NCBI RefSeq assembly: GCF_001625565.1 | Contig: NZ_AUXS01000064.1 | Coordinates: forward strand, 124,001 to 188,000 | DNA from: Pseudoalteromonas luteoviolacea NCIMB 1944 | Lineage (GTDB): Bacteria; Pseudomonadota; Gammaproteobacteria; Enterobacterales; Alteromonadaceae | DNA length: 64,000 nt | Reading direction: 5' to 3' | Shown: positions 1-6,998 of the stretch, piece by piece | How positions within the stretch are numbered: position 1 is the stretch's first letter | How the letters are laid out: each line of letters starts with the position of its first letter | Notes under the pieces: generated by a model | Databases searched by the model: none | Told to the model about the DNA's origin: nothing | The model's input: the letters and a program-made list of their open reading frames with translations, nothing else | Made by a program: the position numbers and the translations under genes

Positions 1-416
1 GTGGTGGCGTTGATCCTGCACCTGTTGCAAACTTCACATTCTCTACTTCAGGCCTAACTGCAACATTCACAAATGGCTCAACTGCTGGTACGTATAACTG
101 GACATTTGGCGACGGAAACTCAAGTTCACAGAGCTCACCAAGCCACACTTATGCTCAAGCTGGTGCGTATAACGTAACACTTAAAGTTACGAACGCTGCT
201 GGCGACTTTGATACAGTTGTTAAGCAAGTAACTGTTGAAGATGCAGTAACACCTCCTGGATGTTCTGGTCTAAGTGCTTGGAGTGCGTCAACGTTCTATC
301 GTGTTGGTGACCGAGTGTCGTATAAAGGCTATGAGTACAAATCGACTTGGTGGTCACGTGGTGCTCAACCAGACATCTTCAGCAATGTTTGGAACAAAGT
401 AGGTAAATGTAATTAA
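1..416 (+). CDS. C-terminal end of a secreted protein with PKD and chitin-binding (CBM5/12) domains, partial
   Basis: The reading frame is open from the window edge (first whole codon at base 3) to a TAA at 414-416, giving 137 residues of a larger protein. Residues about 8-80 form a PKD domain: TYNWTFGDGNSSS followed by SHTYAQAGAYNVTLKV is the standard W-x-FGDG / H-x-Y-x-x-x-G-x-Y-x-V-x-L pattern. After a short linker, residues about 92-137 look like a type 5/12 carbohydrate-binding module (SAWSASTFYRVGDRVSYKG, then YEYKSTWW), with the aromatic residues that bind chitin or cellulose and a C-terminal Cys that can pair with the one in PGCSG. This arrangement is typical of exported chitinases, polysaccharide monooxygenases and proteases of marine Alteromonadales. 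The catalytic part lies outside the window, so the enzyme class is unknown. Confidence 0.85.
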   Translation, partial: GGVDPAPVANFTFSTSGLTATFTNGSTAGTYNWTFGDGNSSSQSSPSHTYAQAGAYNVTLKVTNAAGDFDTVVKQVTVEDAVTPPGCSGLSAWSASTFYRVGDRVSYKGYEYKSTWWSRGAQPDIFSNVWNKVGKCN

Positions 417-424
417 TTCATAAC

Positions 425-1243
425 CTATTGCGAGAATAAAATACTCGTACACAATATAACCCCAACACAGGTCCACTGAGTTGGGGTTAGTTTTTCTTTA
501 AATACGTAAACTCCGATTAAACCAGCCCCGATTATGCCAATTGCTCTTTTAAGCGCTTCTAAAATACCTGGTTGAATAGATTGCAAAGCAATGAATTGCA
601 ATGTCACAGCCAAAGAAAAACACAAAGCGGCTAATATCCACATTGCTTTATGCTTGTTAAGTTTATCAAGCGCCAATGTAGGCCTAAACAAAATCGAATT
701 AAGTACTAACACGATAAATGTGACATACAGAATATGAAAATCCACCGGGCTATGCTGCAAAGCTTGCTTGTCAAAAACAATACATAGACCCCAACAAAAT
801 GACGTTACCAAGATATACCCCACTCCTGGCTCTTGAACTGACAGCCTACCTCCTTGCAGTATGAATGACGCCAGTACCAGTACCCCGACCGCAACAGCTT
901 CTGTTAGACTTAACGCTTCTCTCATCCAAATCCAAGCCGCAGAACCTGCGATCACAGGTGTCAAACATAACATAGGTAACATAACAGCCACCTTGCCTAA
1001 CGCCAAAGCCCGGATAAAACACACACTCCCCACGCCAGCCAATACGCCACTGATTGTTGCCGGATAGAAATAGTCAAACTGAGGCAGTGCTCGGCTGAAA
1101 GATAACCAATAAGCAAAGTATGCTGGCAACACAGTCGCGCTAAATACAACAGACATTGCTGGAGCAGAAAAGAATGCTGACAATCGCTTCCTAGCATAGT
1201 CAAATCCAACCCAACAAAAGGCACTTAATAGGGCAAATTCCAT
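425..1243 (-). CDS. DMT-superfamily (EamA-like) permease
   Basis: The product is about 272 residues and almost wholly hydrophobic, with about ten predicted membrane segments in two similar halves, the architecture of EamA/RhaT-type drug/metabolite exporters. Segments such as VAVMLPMLCLTPVIAGSA and GILEALKRAIGIIGAGLIG resemble the paired EamA repeats. The substrate cannot be read from sequence. I chose the ATG at 1243 (MEFALLSAFCW) because it starts directly at the first membrane helix. An earlier ATG at 1276 would overlap the end of the upstream kinase gene by 20 bases and add a non-hydrophobic tail. The gene follows the kinase gene at 1257-2210 on the same strand with about 13 bases between, so the two are probably co-transcribed. 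Confidence 0.8.
   Translation of the reverse strand: MEFALLSAFCWVGFDYARKRLSAFFSAPAMSVVFSATVLPAYFAYWLSFSRALPQFDYFYPATISGVLAGVGSVCFIRALALGKVAVMLPMLCLTPVIAGSAAWIWMREALSLTEAVAVGVLVLASFILQGGRLSVQEPGVGYILVTSFCWGLCIVFDKQALQHSPVDFHILYVTFIVLVLNSILFRPTLALDKLNKHKAMWILAALCFSLAVTLQFIALQSIQPGILEALKRAIGIIGAGLIGVYVFKEKLTPTQWTCVGVILCTSILFSQ
458..497 (+). terminator. Intrinsic terminator of the partial secreted protein, embedded in the next gene
   Basis: A perfect 9-bp inverted repeat (AACCCCAAC at 458-466, GTTGGGGTT at 480-488) with a 13-base loop is followed on the + strand by AGTTTTTCTTT. It sits 42 bases after the stop of the upstream gene. It also lies inside the 3' coding part of the convergent DMT permease gene, encoding its TPTQW and VGV residues, so one sequence appears to serve both purposes. 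Confidence 0.6.
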
Positions 1244-1256
1244 ACTTATGACTAAC

Positions 1257-2210
1257 TTATAATTTGCTAAGCGCAAGTTGTGTTTGGGTTTTCATATACT
1301 GATTGATCTTAGGGTGCTCGGGTTTCCAACCAGCCAAAAAACGATGAAAGTCGGCCCATATAAAACACCAACTTTCTCGCCACTCACTTTCCAATAGTTC
1401 TATATCTATTGAAGCGTTTTGATTTTTAATCAGCTCTTTTAATTCCGAAAAATAAATATCCAAAAAATATGCTGCATGGGAGCTGAGCTGCTCAGCATTT
1501 AGCACTGTTGTGAATAGCAACATGACATCTGCGAGTCCTGTCCCAATGCCCGTATGTTGAAAATCGTAACCCATCACTGAACTATCATTGAACGCAAAGT
1601 TTGCAAGTTTAGCATCGCCATGGATCAGCGTTTTAAAACTCACCGCATCGAGCTTTTCATTAATTGCATGAGCCGCACGCTTTAGCGGCGAGTCTGGCAT
1701 TTTTTCAAATTCGTCAGGTCGAGTTTTCAAATGCCAGTAATTACCATAACCCAACAAACCAAATGAAGACTCACCTCCGCCAACTCGCATCCAATTTGCA
1801 TGAAAACCCGCTAGCCATTTAAGAGTGCGTTCAATATCACCATGACTCGCCTCGGCTATATTATGAAAACCATGTTGCTCGAAGTCTTCCAGTAACGTAA
1901 CAAAAGTCCCATCAAATTCATGTAACTCAATTACCTTAGGTGTGTAACACGGCAAAGGTAGGCTTACGGCATAATACGTGTAAAAATACTGTTCTTTAAC
2001 ATAACTACGCACTTTTCTTTGCAACGAGAAGGGAGTTTGCCGAATATTTACATGCTTCAGATCATCAGGTACCTTGCTCAGCTTAACCGCATATTTACAA
2101 GAACCAAATTGGAATTTGTCCAAAAAACCACAGCCATTCCAAAGAGCCTGAGCACTTCGTTCGTGTGTTTGGAGAGAATTAAGGTAGTGTGAGTAAAGAG
2201 AATGCTGCAT
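1257..2210 (-). CDS. Aminoglycoside phosphotransferase / choline-kinase-like family protein
   Basis: The product is a cytoplasmic protein of about 317 residues with a protein-kinase-like small-molecule phosphotransferase fold. The catalytic loop HGDAKLAN lies at about residues 197-204 and the metal-binding motif YDFQ at about 215-218, matching the HxDxxxxN / DxD-type motifs of the APH and ecdysteroid/choline kinase-like families. VTLLEDF near residue 105 would be the hinge. The true substrate is unknown; relatives act on hydroxylated small molecules or are uncharacterised. A longer reading frame starts inside the hairpin at 2247-2276, so I prefer the ATG at 2210 (MQHSLYSHYL). It lies just upstream of a DMT permease gene, with which it may form an operon. 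Confidence 0.75.
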   Translation of the reverse strand: MQHSLYSHYLNSLQTHERSAQALWNGCGFLDKFQFGSCKYAVKLSKVPDDLKHVNIRQTPFSLQRKVRSYVKEQYFYTYYAVSLPLPCYTPKVIELHEFDGTFVTLLEDFEQHGFHNIAEASHGDIERTLKWLAGFHANWMRVGGGESSFGLLGYGNYWHLKTRPDEFEKMPDSPLKRAAHAINEKLDAVSFKTLIHGDAKLANFAFNDSSVMGYDFQHTGIGTGLADVMLLFTTVLNAEQLSSHAAYFLDIYFSELKELIKNQNASIDIELLESEWRESWCFIWADFHRFLAGWKPEHPKINQYMKTQTQLALSKL

Positions 2211-2246
2211 AAAAAAACCGTTCGCTTTTTTATGCAGTTTATATGA

Positions 2247-2276
2247 TACACCCAATTATATAAATAATTGGGTGTA
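2247..2276 (-). terminator. Hairpin after fadE, possible terminator
   Basis: A 12-bp perfect inverted repeat (TACACCCAATTA / TAATTGGGTGTA) with a 6-base AT loop lies 13 bases past the fadE stop on the - strand. No long T-tract follows, so termination may be partial. It separates fadE from the kinase gene. Confidence 0.45.
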
Positions 2277-2288
2277 TGTTCTTAGTAT

Positions 2289-4541
2289 TTATTGATTAAC
2301 GACAGACTTAACTGAATCGACTTCCTTCGAGTCTTGGATTAAATTTAAATCAAAATCAAACTCATCCACTCGAATCGCTTTTTCACGCTTGCGATTATAA
2401 TCGACCAACTTAACATATTCTTGCTCATTGATGATATTCGCGACAAAGGCATTGTTTAACGTATCTGCGAAGCTAACACCCGACTTAATTTCACGCTTTT
2501 TAAGTGACTTCTTCACTTTCGCTAACGACTCTAAACACCCCATCTTCGCTTTATAAGCCTGTTCATTGATATCATGTCCATCACCTTCAGTCGGCTTAAC
2601 TAAATGCGTAAGTTGCTGTTTAAAATCAGTGTCTAATTGTGCAGCTTTTGCTAGCTTTCTGATCATATCGTCACTAATTTTTGGCATACGGTGCGAAAAG
2701 TTCATTGTCGCAATACGCATAAAACGTCTTGCTGCTTTGCTTGGGAAGTTATCCAAAAACTTATGAAGTGCCTTTTCTGCTTCCATCAATGCATACCGTG
2801 TCGCATAGTGAAAATAAGGTGCAGCTTGCGCCCTATCTTGCTGAGACACTTTTTGCTCATAGTATCGAATTGAAGCCATCGCAGCGTACACAAAGCTCAT
2901 CACATCGCCAAGTCTTGCTGATAGTAATTCAGCTTGCTTTAGCTTGCCACCAAGAACAAGTAACGAGAAGTCTGCATAAACGGCAAGTTTAGAAGCCAAC
3001 TGCTGCGCTGCTTTTTCATATTGGACGACTTCAGGCAAAGTGGATGAACCTGACGCCAAAAATGGGAATGCACCGAGTTTAAATGCACGAAGCCCGTTAC
3101 CAACACTATAGCCGACCGTTTTTCTTAAAATTTTATTGAATTCTTTGTCTGCATTCGCCTCTTCGCTATGAATAGACTCGACCATTGTTTGCAAATAGGG
3201 GTGACATCGCATAACACCTTGACCAAATATCATTAAGTTACGAGTCAAAATATTCGCGCCTTCGACTGTAATCGCGATAGGTTGTGCAACATACCCGCTT
3301 GCCAATGTATTTTGTGGGCCCGTTTGGATTGCCTTACCCGCGAGGATATCCATAGCAGAGTCAAGTACATCACGACCCAACTCCGTCATATGATACTTTG
3401 CAATAGCAGTGACAACAGACGGTTTTAGGCCCATGCCTAAGCCTTCAGTTGTTAAAACTCGCATTGATTCTTGCAAAAATGCTTTGCCAGCGATATCCGC
3501 TAGCTTTTCTTGGATCCCTTCAAACTGGCCAATTGCCAAGCCGAATTGCTCTCGTACAGCAGCGTATTCAGATGCCGACTTCAATGCAACTTGGCTCGTT
3601 GAGACGCCCAGTGCCGGCAACGAAATGCCTCGACCAGCTCCCAAACAACTTACTAGCATTTGCCAACCACGGCCGATATTTTCTTGTCCGCCAATGATGA
3701 ATTCCATCGGAATAAATACTTTGTTCCCCCGCGTTGTACCATTGTAGAACCGGATCCCCATAGGATCATGGCGATTGCCAAGCTCTACACCAGGGTGAGA
3801 TTTCGGGATCAAAGCACAGGTGATACCCAAAGATTCCTTGCCTCCAAGTAAGCCATTTGGATCAAACACTTTAAAGGCCAAACCGAGCACCGTTGCTATC
3901 GGAGCAAGTGTGATATATCGCTTATCCCAGGTCACTTCAAGACCAAGTACCTCTTTGCCTTCAAACATGCCTTTTGTAACAATGCCTTGATCAGGAATAC
4001 CACCCGCGTCAGAGCCTGCTTCCGGGCTTGTCAAAGCGAAACATGGAATGTCACGCCCATTAGCAAGTCTTGGTAAATAATGTGCCTGCTGCTCAGCCGT
4101 TCCATAATGCAGTAACAATTCACCCGGACCTAATGAATTTGGAACCATCACAGTAACAGCCACAGCTGAAGATTTGGTTGCAATCGTACCAACAATGGTG
4201 GAGTTGGCGTAGGGGCTAAACTCTAGACCACCATATTGCTTTGGAATAATAAGGGAGAAAAAGCGCTCTTTTTTCAGAAACTCTAAAATATGTTCAGGTA
4301 AGTGCTTTGAATTTTGGATGTGATTCTCATCAATCATCGCCATTAATTCTTTAACAGGACCGTCTAGAAACGCCTGTTCGTCAGCCGACAATTTCGCTTC
4401 GGTCACAGCACGTAAAGCGGAAAAATCTGGTTTTCCTTGATAGATAGAGCCTTCTAGCCATACATCCCCCGCATCTAAAGCTTCTTGCTCAGTAACTGAG
4501 ATGCTTGGCAAAATTTTTCTTAGTTGTGTTCTTAAACTCAT
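2289..4541 (-). CDS. fadE: Acyl-CoA dehydrogenase, FadE type
   Basis: The product is a 750-residue flavoprotein that would catalyse the first step of fatty acid beta-oxidation, making trans-2-enoyl-CoA from acyl-CoA. The N-terminal half carries the acyl-CoA dehydrogenase core: IPKQYGGLEFSPYANS, the substrate/FAD strand CFALTSPEAGSDAG at about 168-181, and the helical domain containing AIGQFEGIQEKLA. The C-terminal third matches the extra domain seen only in FadE-like enzymes (DUF1974). E. coli FadE is about 814 residues because of an N-terminal membrane region that is absent here. The gene is monocistronic. A FadR-like operator lies 5 bases upstream of the ATG and overlaps the probable ribosome binding site (GGATGAG), suggesting repression when long-chain acyl-CoA is scarce. 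Confidence 0.92.
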   Translation of the reverse strand: MSLRTQLRKILPSISVTEQEALDAGDVWLEGSIYQGKPDFSALRAVTEAKLSADEQAFLDGPVKELMAMIDENHIQNSKHLPEHILEFLKKERFFSLIIPKQYGGLEFSPYANSTIVGTIATKSSAVAVTVMVPNSLGPGELLLHYGTAEQQAHYLPRLANGRDIPCFALTSPEAGSDAGGIPDQGIVTKGMFEGKEVLGLEVTWDKRYITLAPIATVLGLAFKVFDPNGLLGGKESLGITCALIPKSHPGVELGNRHDPMGIRFYNGTTRGNKVFIPMEFIIGGQENIGRGWQMLVSCLGAGRGISLPALGVSTSQVALKSASEYAAVREQFGLAIGQFEGIQEKLADIAGKAFLQESMRVLTTEGLGMGLKPSVVTAIAKYHMTELGRDVLDSAMDILAGKAIQTGPQNTLASGYVAQPIAITVEGANILTRNLMIFGQGVMRCHPYLQTMVESIHSEEANADKEFNKILRKTVGYSVGNGLRAFKLGAFPFLASGSSTLPEVVQYEKAAQQLASKLAVYADFSLLVLGGKLKQAELLSARLGDVMSFVYAAMASIRYYEQKVSQQDRAQAAPYFHYATRYALMEAEKALHKFLDNFPSKAARRFMRIATMNFSHRMPKISDDMIRKLAKAAQLDTDFKQQLTHLVKPTEGDGHDINEQAYKAKMGCLESLAKVKKSLKKREIKSGVSFADTLNNAFVANIINEQEYVKLVDYNRKREKAIRVDEFDFDLNLIQDSKEVDSVKSVVNQ

Positions 4542-4545
4542 AATT

Positions 4546-4562
4546 AACTCATCCGACCAGAT
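4546..4562 (-). promoter_or_regulatory. FadR-like operator overlapping the fadE ribosome binding site
   Basis: Read on the - strand, the 17-mer ATCTGGTCGGATGAGTT fits the enterobacterial FadR pattern (A-N-CTGGTC-N-GAC-N-N-GTT) with a single departure, and its left half ATCTGGT is identical to that of the E. coli fadB operator as I recall it. It ends 5 bases before the fadE ATG. The match is seen in the sequence; that this organism has FadR is an inference. Confidence 0.55.
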
Positions 4563-4751
4563 AGATATACCTACATTACGTCATAAAAATCAATTTAGAT
4601 CAATTGCTCAAATGAAAAAATTAACGATATTTTTACTACTCGCTGAGTTTTTTCTTTAAAACCTACTGATAATTAATAGCTTACACGTGTGCGCTGAAAT
4701 AATATTTTTTGTCTTCAGGAAGGTAAAATTTGCGATAAAGCATTGCGGATG

Positions 4752-5210
4752 CTAAAAGTTGGCACAACTTGCTTGCGTTATAGTCATAAGTGTTTGAGGA
4801 CAAATCGAGATTTCTAGCCCTCTTTTGCCACCACTGACATAAATTTGCTCATGCTGTTTCGCACTGTCATGCAATATCACCGGAATTTTACGCTTATGAG
4901 CGAATGGGCTTATCCCACCAAGCAAATACCCTGTAGCACTTTGCGCGCGATTTTTATCAGCCATTTGCGCTTTTTTACCTGACACAGATTTCGCAAAAGA
5001 CTTCAAATCTACTTGTTGTGTAGCTGGTGTGATGCCTATAAACAAGTCTCCATCTACATCAATCACTAGGGTTTTAAATACCTTACACTCTTCAAGATTT
5101 AGCTTGCTAGCGGCTTCTTGTGCATAATTTGGCGATTTTGGATCATGCTTAAATTTTAAGACCTCAAACTGGACTTTACTTTTGGTCAACAAGTTAATTG
5201 CAGGTGTCAT
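4752..5210 (-). CDS. ybaK: YbaK/EbsC-family Cys-tRNA(Pro) deacylase
   Basis: The product is a 152-residue cytoplasmic protein of the YbaK/ProX trans-editing family, which hydrolyses Cys-tRNA(Pro) mis-made by prolyl-tRNA synthetase. Diagnostic elements are the N-terminal TPAINLL, KTLVIDVDG, the active-site lysine segment NRAQSATGYLLGGISPF at about 85-101 (YbaK members have GGCSP or GGISP here) and SGGKRGLEISI near the C-terminus. The length matches the family (about 155-160). It stands alone, with about 210 bases to the fadE start downstream and a 250-base gap upstream. Confidence 0.9.
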   Translation of the reverse strand: MTPAINLLTKSKVQFEVLKFKHDPKSPNYAQEAASKLNLEECKVFKTLVIDVDGDLFIGITPATQQVDLKSFAKSVSGKKAQMADKNRAQSATGYLLGGISPFAHKRKIPVILHDSAKQHEQIYVSGGKRGLEISICPQTLMTITQASCANF

Positions 5211-5343
5211 ATTAAATCCTTACTAATTATGGCTTTACTAAAAAATAACGAGTATTCAATCGAGCCTTAGTGCTAAAACATCTACACGTTATTTGCAATT
5301 TATTATCCAAGATATTTTTATTATAAATTGTACTAAATTATGC

Positions 5344-5404
5344 TCGACAATACTGGATTGTCGACTAAAGTAGTATATACCAGCAGATTCAATCTGCGTT
5401 GGTA
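5344..5404. repeat. Two adjacent palindromes in the ybaK upstream gap
   Basis: Within the divergent gap there is TCGACAAT-5 bases-ATTGTCGA (5344-5364), then GCAGATT-C-AATCTGC (5383-5397). The second is extended outward by TACCA / TGGTA with a two-base bulge, making a stem of about 12 bp. They may be operators for the flanking genes or a REP-like intergenic element; only one copy is present in this window. Confidence 0.45.
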
Positions 5405-5469
5405 GTTAGAAGCGAAAACTTGCTGTAACAGCGATGTTGAATTGTGCCATTTATAAGTAGGTGCGTCGC

Positions 5470-5691
5470 ATGTATACAAGCTTAGCGCAAGGTATCGGTG
5501 TCACTTTGAGTATTTTGACCGTCATTTTCGTTTTACACAGTGAATACAATGCTTGGTCGAACAAGCTAGCGTGTAATGAAAAGTGCGAGCTATTAGGGTG
5601 TCATTCAGGAACACTGATTTCAGGAGAAAGCCGACCGGATTTAGTTTGTCGGTGCAACGATGATATGGATTATCTCGTAATATTAGACTGA
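5470..5691 (+). CDS. Small Cys-rich membrane-anchored protein of unknown function
   Basis: This is a short protein of about 73 residues. Residues 1-23 form a single hydrophobic segment (GIGVTLSILTVIFVLH), followed by a short exported or cytoplasmic tail with five cysteines (LACNEKCELLGC, then VCRC). I chose the ATG at 5470 because AAGTAGG lies about 8 bases upstream; an in-frame GTG at 5461 overlaps that ribosome binding site. The cysteine spacing suggests disulphides or metal binding, but I recognise no family. A clear terminator follows the stop by 5 bases, which supports a real gene. It converges on dnaJ. Confidence 0.6.
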   Translation: MYTSLAQGIGVTLSILTVIFVLHSEYNAWSNKLACNEKCELLGCHSGTLISGESRPDLVCRCNDDMDYLVILD

Positions 5692-5695
5692 GAGT

Positions 5696-5725
5696 AAAAC
5701 GGCGCCATCGGCGCCGTTTTGATTT
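5696..5725. terminator. Bidirectional intrinsic terminator between the small Cys-rich gene and dnaJ
   Basis: AAAACGGCGCC-ATC-GGCGCCGTTTT is an 11-bp perfect stem with a 3-base loop and A/T tracts on both sides. It sits between the convergent stops at 5691 and 5746 and can terminate both transcripts. Confidence 0.85.
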
Positions 5726-5745
5726 ATTCTGACAGACTAACCAAA

Positions 5746-6879
5746 TTACTTGGTCAAATCATCAAAAAATTTCTTTACGCCATCAAAGAAGCCTTGTGCT
5801 TTAGGGCGGTTCTTACTGTCACCGCTCATGCTTTCTTCAAGCTCTTTTAATAACTCTTTTTGACGCTCATTCAGGTTAACAGGCGTTTCAATTACAACTT
5901 TACAGATTAAATCGCCAACAGAGCCACTGCGTACTGACTTCACGCCTTTACCGCGCATTCGGAACATCTTTCCAGTTTGGCTCTCTGAAGGGATTTTAAG
6001 ATTTGCTCTGCCATCTAAGGTCGGAACTTCAATCTCACCGCCAAGCGCTGCGGTAGTGAAGCTAATTGGTACTTCACAGTATAGATTGTTACCATCACGA
6101 ACAAAGATTGGGTGCTCTCTCACGGTTACCTGAACATACAAGTCGCCTGCTGGCGCGCCATGCATACCGGCTTCACCTTCGCCAGATAAACGAATACGAT
6201 CACCCGTATCAACACCTGCCGGAATTTTAACCGATAGCGTTTTAGTCTTTTCTACGCGACCTTGACCATGACAGCTGTCACATGGATCAGAAATAACCTG
6301 GCCTGTACCTTGACAAGTAGGGCACGTCTGCTGAACAGCGAAGAAACCTTGACGCATTTGAACTTGCCCCGCGCCGTGACATGTTGAACATGTCTTCGGT
6401 TTAGAACCTGCTTTAGCACCACTGCCATCACATGGTTTACAACTTACCCAAGTAGGCACCTTAATCTCTACGTCTTTACCCTTAACGGCCTCTTCTAGCG
6501 TTAAGTCTAAGCTGTAGCGTAAATCGGCTCCACGTTGCTGTCTCGATTGACGACGGCCACCACCGCCACCAAAAATATCACCGAATACGTCCCCGAAAAT
6601 ATCGCCAAAGTCGGCTCCGCCACCGAATCCGCCATGGCCTCCACCACCGTTTTGTTCAAACGCTGCATGGCCGTATTGATCATACATCTGGCGTTTCTGA
6701 CTATCCGTTAGGACCTCGTACGCTTCTTTTACTTCTTTAAACTTAGCTTCTAAAGCTTCATCACCCGCTGTACGATCTGGATGATACTTCATTGCTAGGC
6801 GCTTATAGGCCTTTTTTATATCACGTTCACCGGCGTCTTTTGATACACCTAATACTTCGTAATAATCACGTTTGGACAT
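5746..6879 (-). CDS. dnaJ: Chaperone protein DnaJ (Hsp40)
   Basis: The product is a 377-residue type I J-protein, the co-chaperone that loads substrates on DnaK and stimulates its ATPase. Seen in order: J domain at 1-70 with the essential HPD (MKYHPDRTAG), a Gly/Phe-rich linker (about 75-120), a zinc-binding domain with four CxxCxGxG repeats (CKPCDGSG, CSTCHGAG, CPTCQGTG, CDSCHGQG), and the C-terminal substrate-binding and dimerisation regions. I set the start at the ATG at 6879 (MSKRDYYEVLGV), the family's conserved N-terminus. The frame runs open further upstream but has no support there. It follows dnaK by about 120 bases, separated by a strong hairpin, so it may depend on read-through or its own promoter. 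Confidence 0.97.
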   Translation of the reverse strand: MSKRDYYEVLGVSKDAGERDIKKAYKRLAMKYHPDRTAGDEALEAKFKEVKEAYEVLTDSQKRQMYDQYGHAAFEQNGGGGHGGFGGGADFGDIFGDVFGDIFGGGGGRRQSRQQRGADLRYSLDLTLEEAVKGKDVEIKVPTWVSCKPCDGSGAKAGSKPKTCSTCHGAGQVQMRQGFFAVQQTCPTCQGTGQVISDPCDSCHGQGRVEKTKTLSVKIPAGVDTGDRIRLSGEGEAGMHGAPAGDLYVQVTVREHPIFVRDGNNLYCEVPISFTTAALGGEIEVPTLDGRANLKIPSESQTGKMFRMRGKGVKSVRSGSVGDLICKVVIETPVNLNERQKELLKELEESMSGDSKNRPKAQGFFDGVKKFFDDLTK

Positions 6880-6940
6880 AGTTATCACACTACTCTTACA
6901 AGACAACTCTCCGAAACCTACGTTCGGTTGTGAGCCAAAA

Positions 6941-6986
6941 TTTAAAAACACGAAGGGCGCGTCAAGCGAAGTCGCCGCGCGCCCTT
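6941..6986 (-). terminator. Intrinsic terminator or attenuator between dnaK and dnaJ
   Basis: Read on the - strand, AAGGGCGCG... pairs with ...CGCGCCCTT (9 bp, GC-rich, inverted-repeat arms at 6953-6961 and 6978-6986) and is followed by TGTTTTTAAA. It begins 13 bases after the dnaK stop, so it should make dnaK more abundant than dnaJ. Confidence 0.7.
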
Positions 6987-6998
6987 AACAGTCAACAA

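Noticed and set aside
861..1067. Frame of 68 residues opposite the DMT permease gene
   Set aside because: Low-complexity, Ala/Thr-rich antisense shadow of a clear membrane protein gene.
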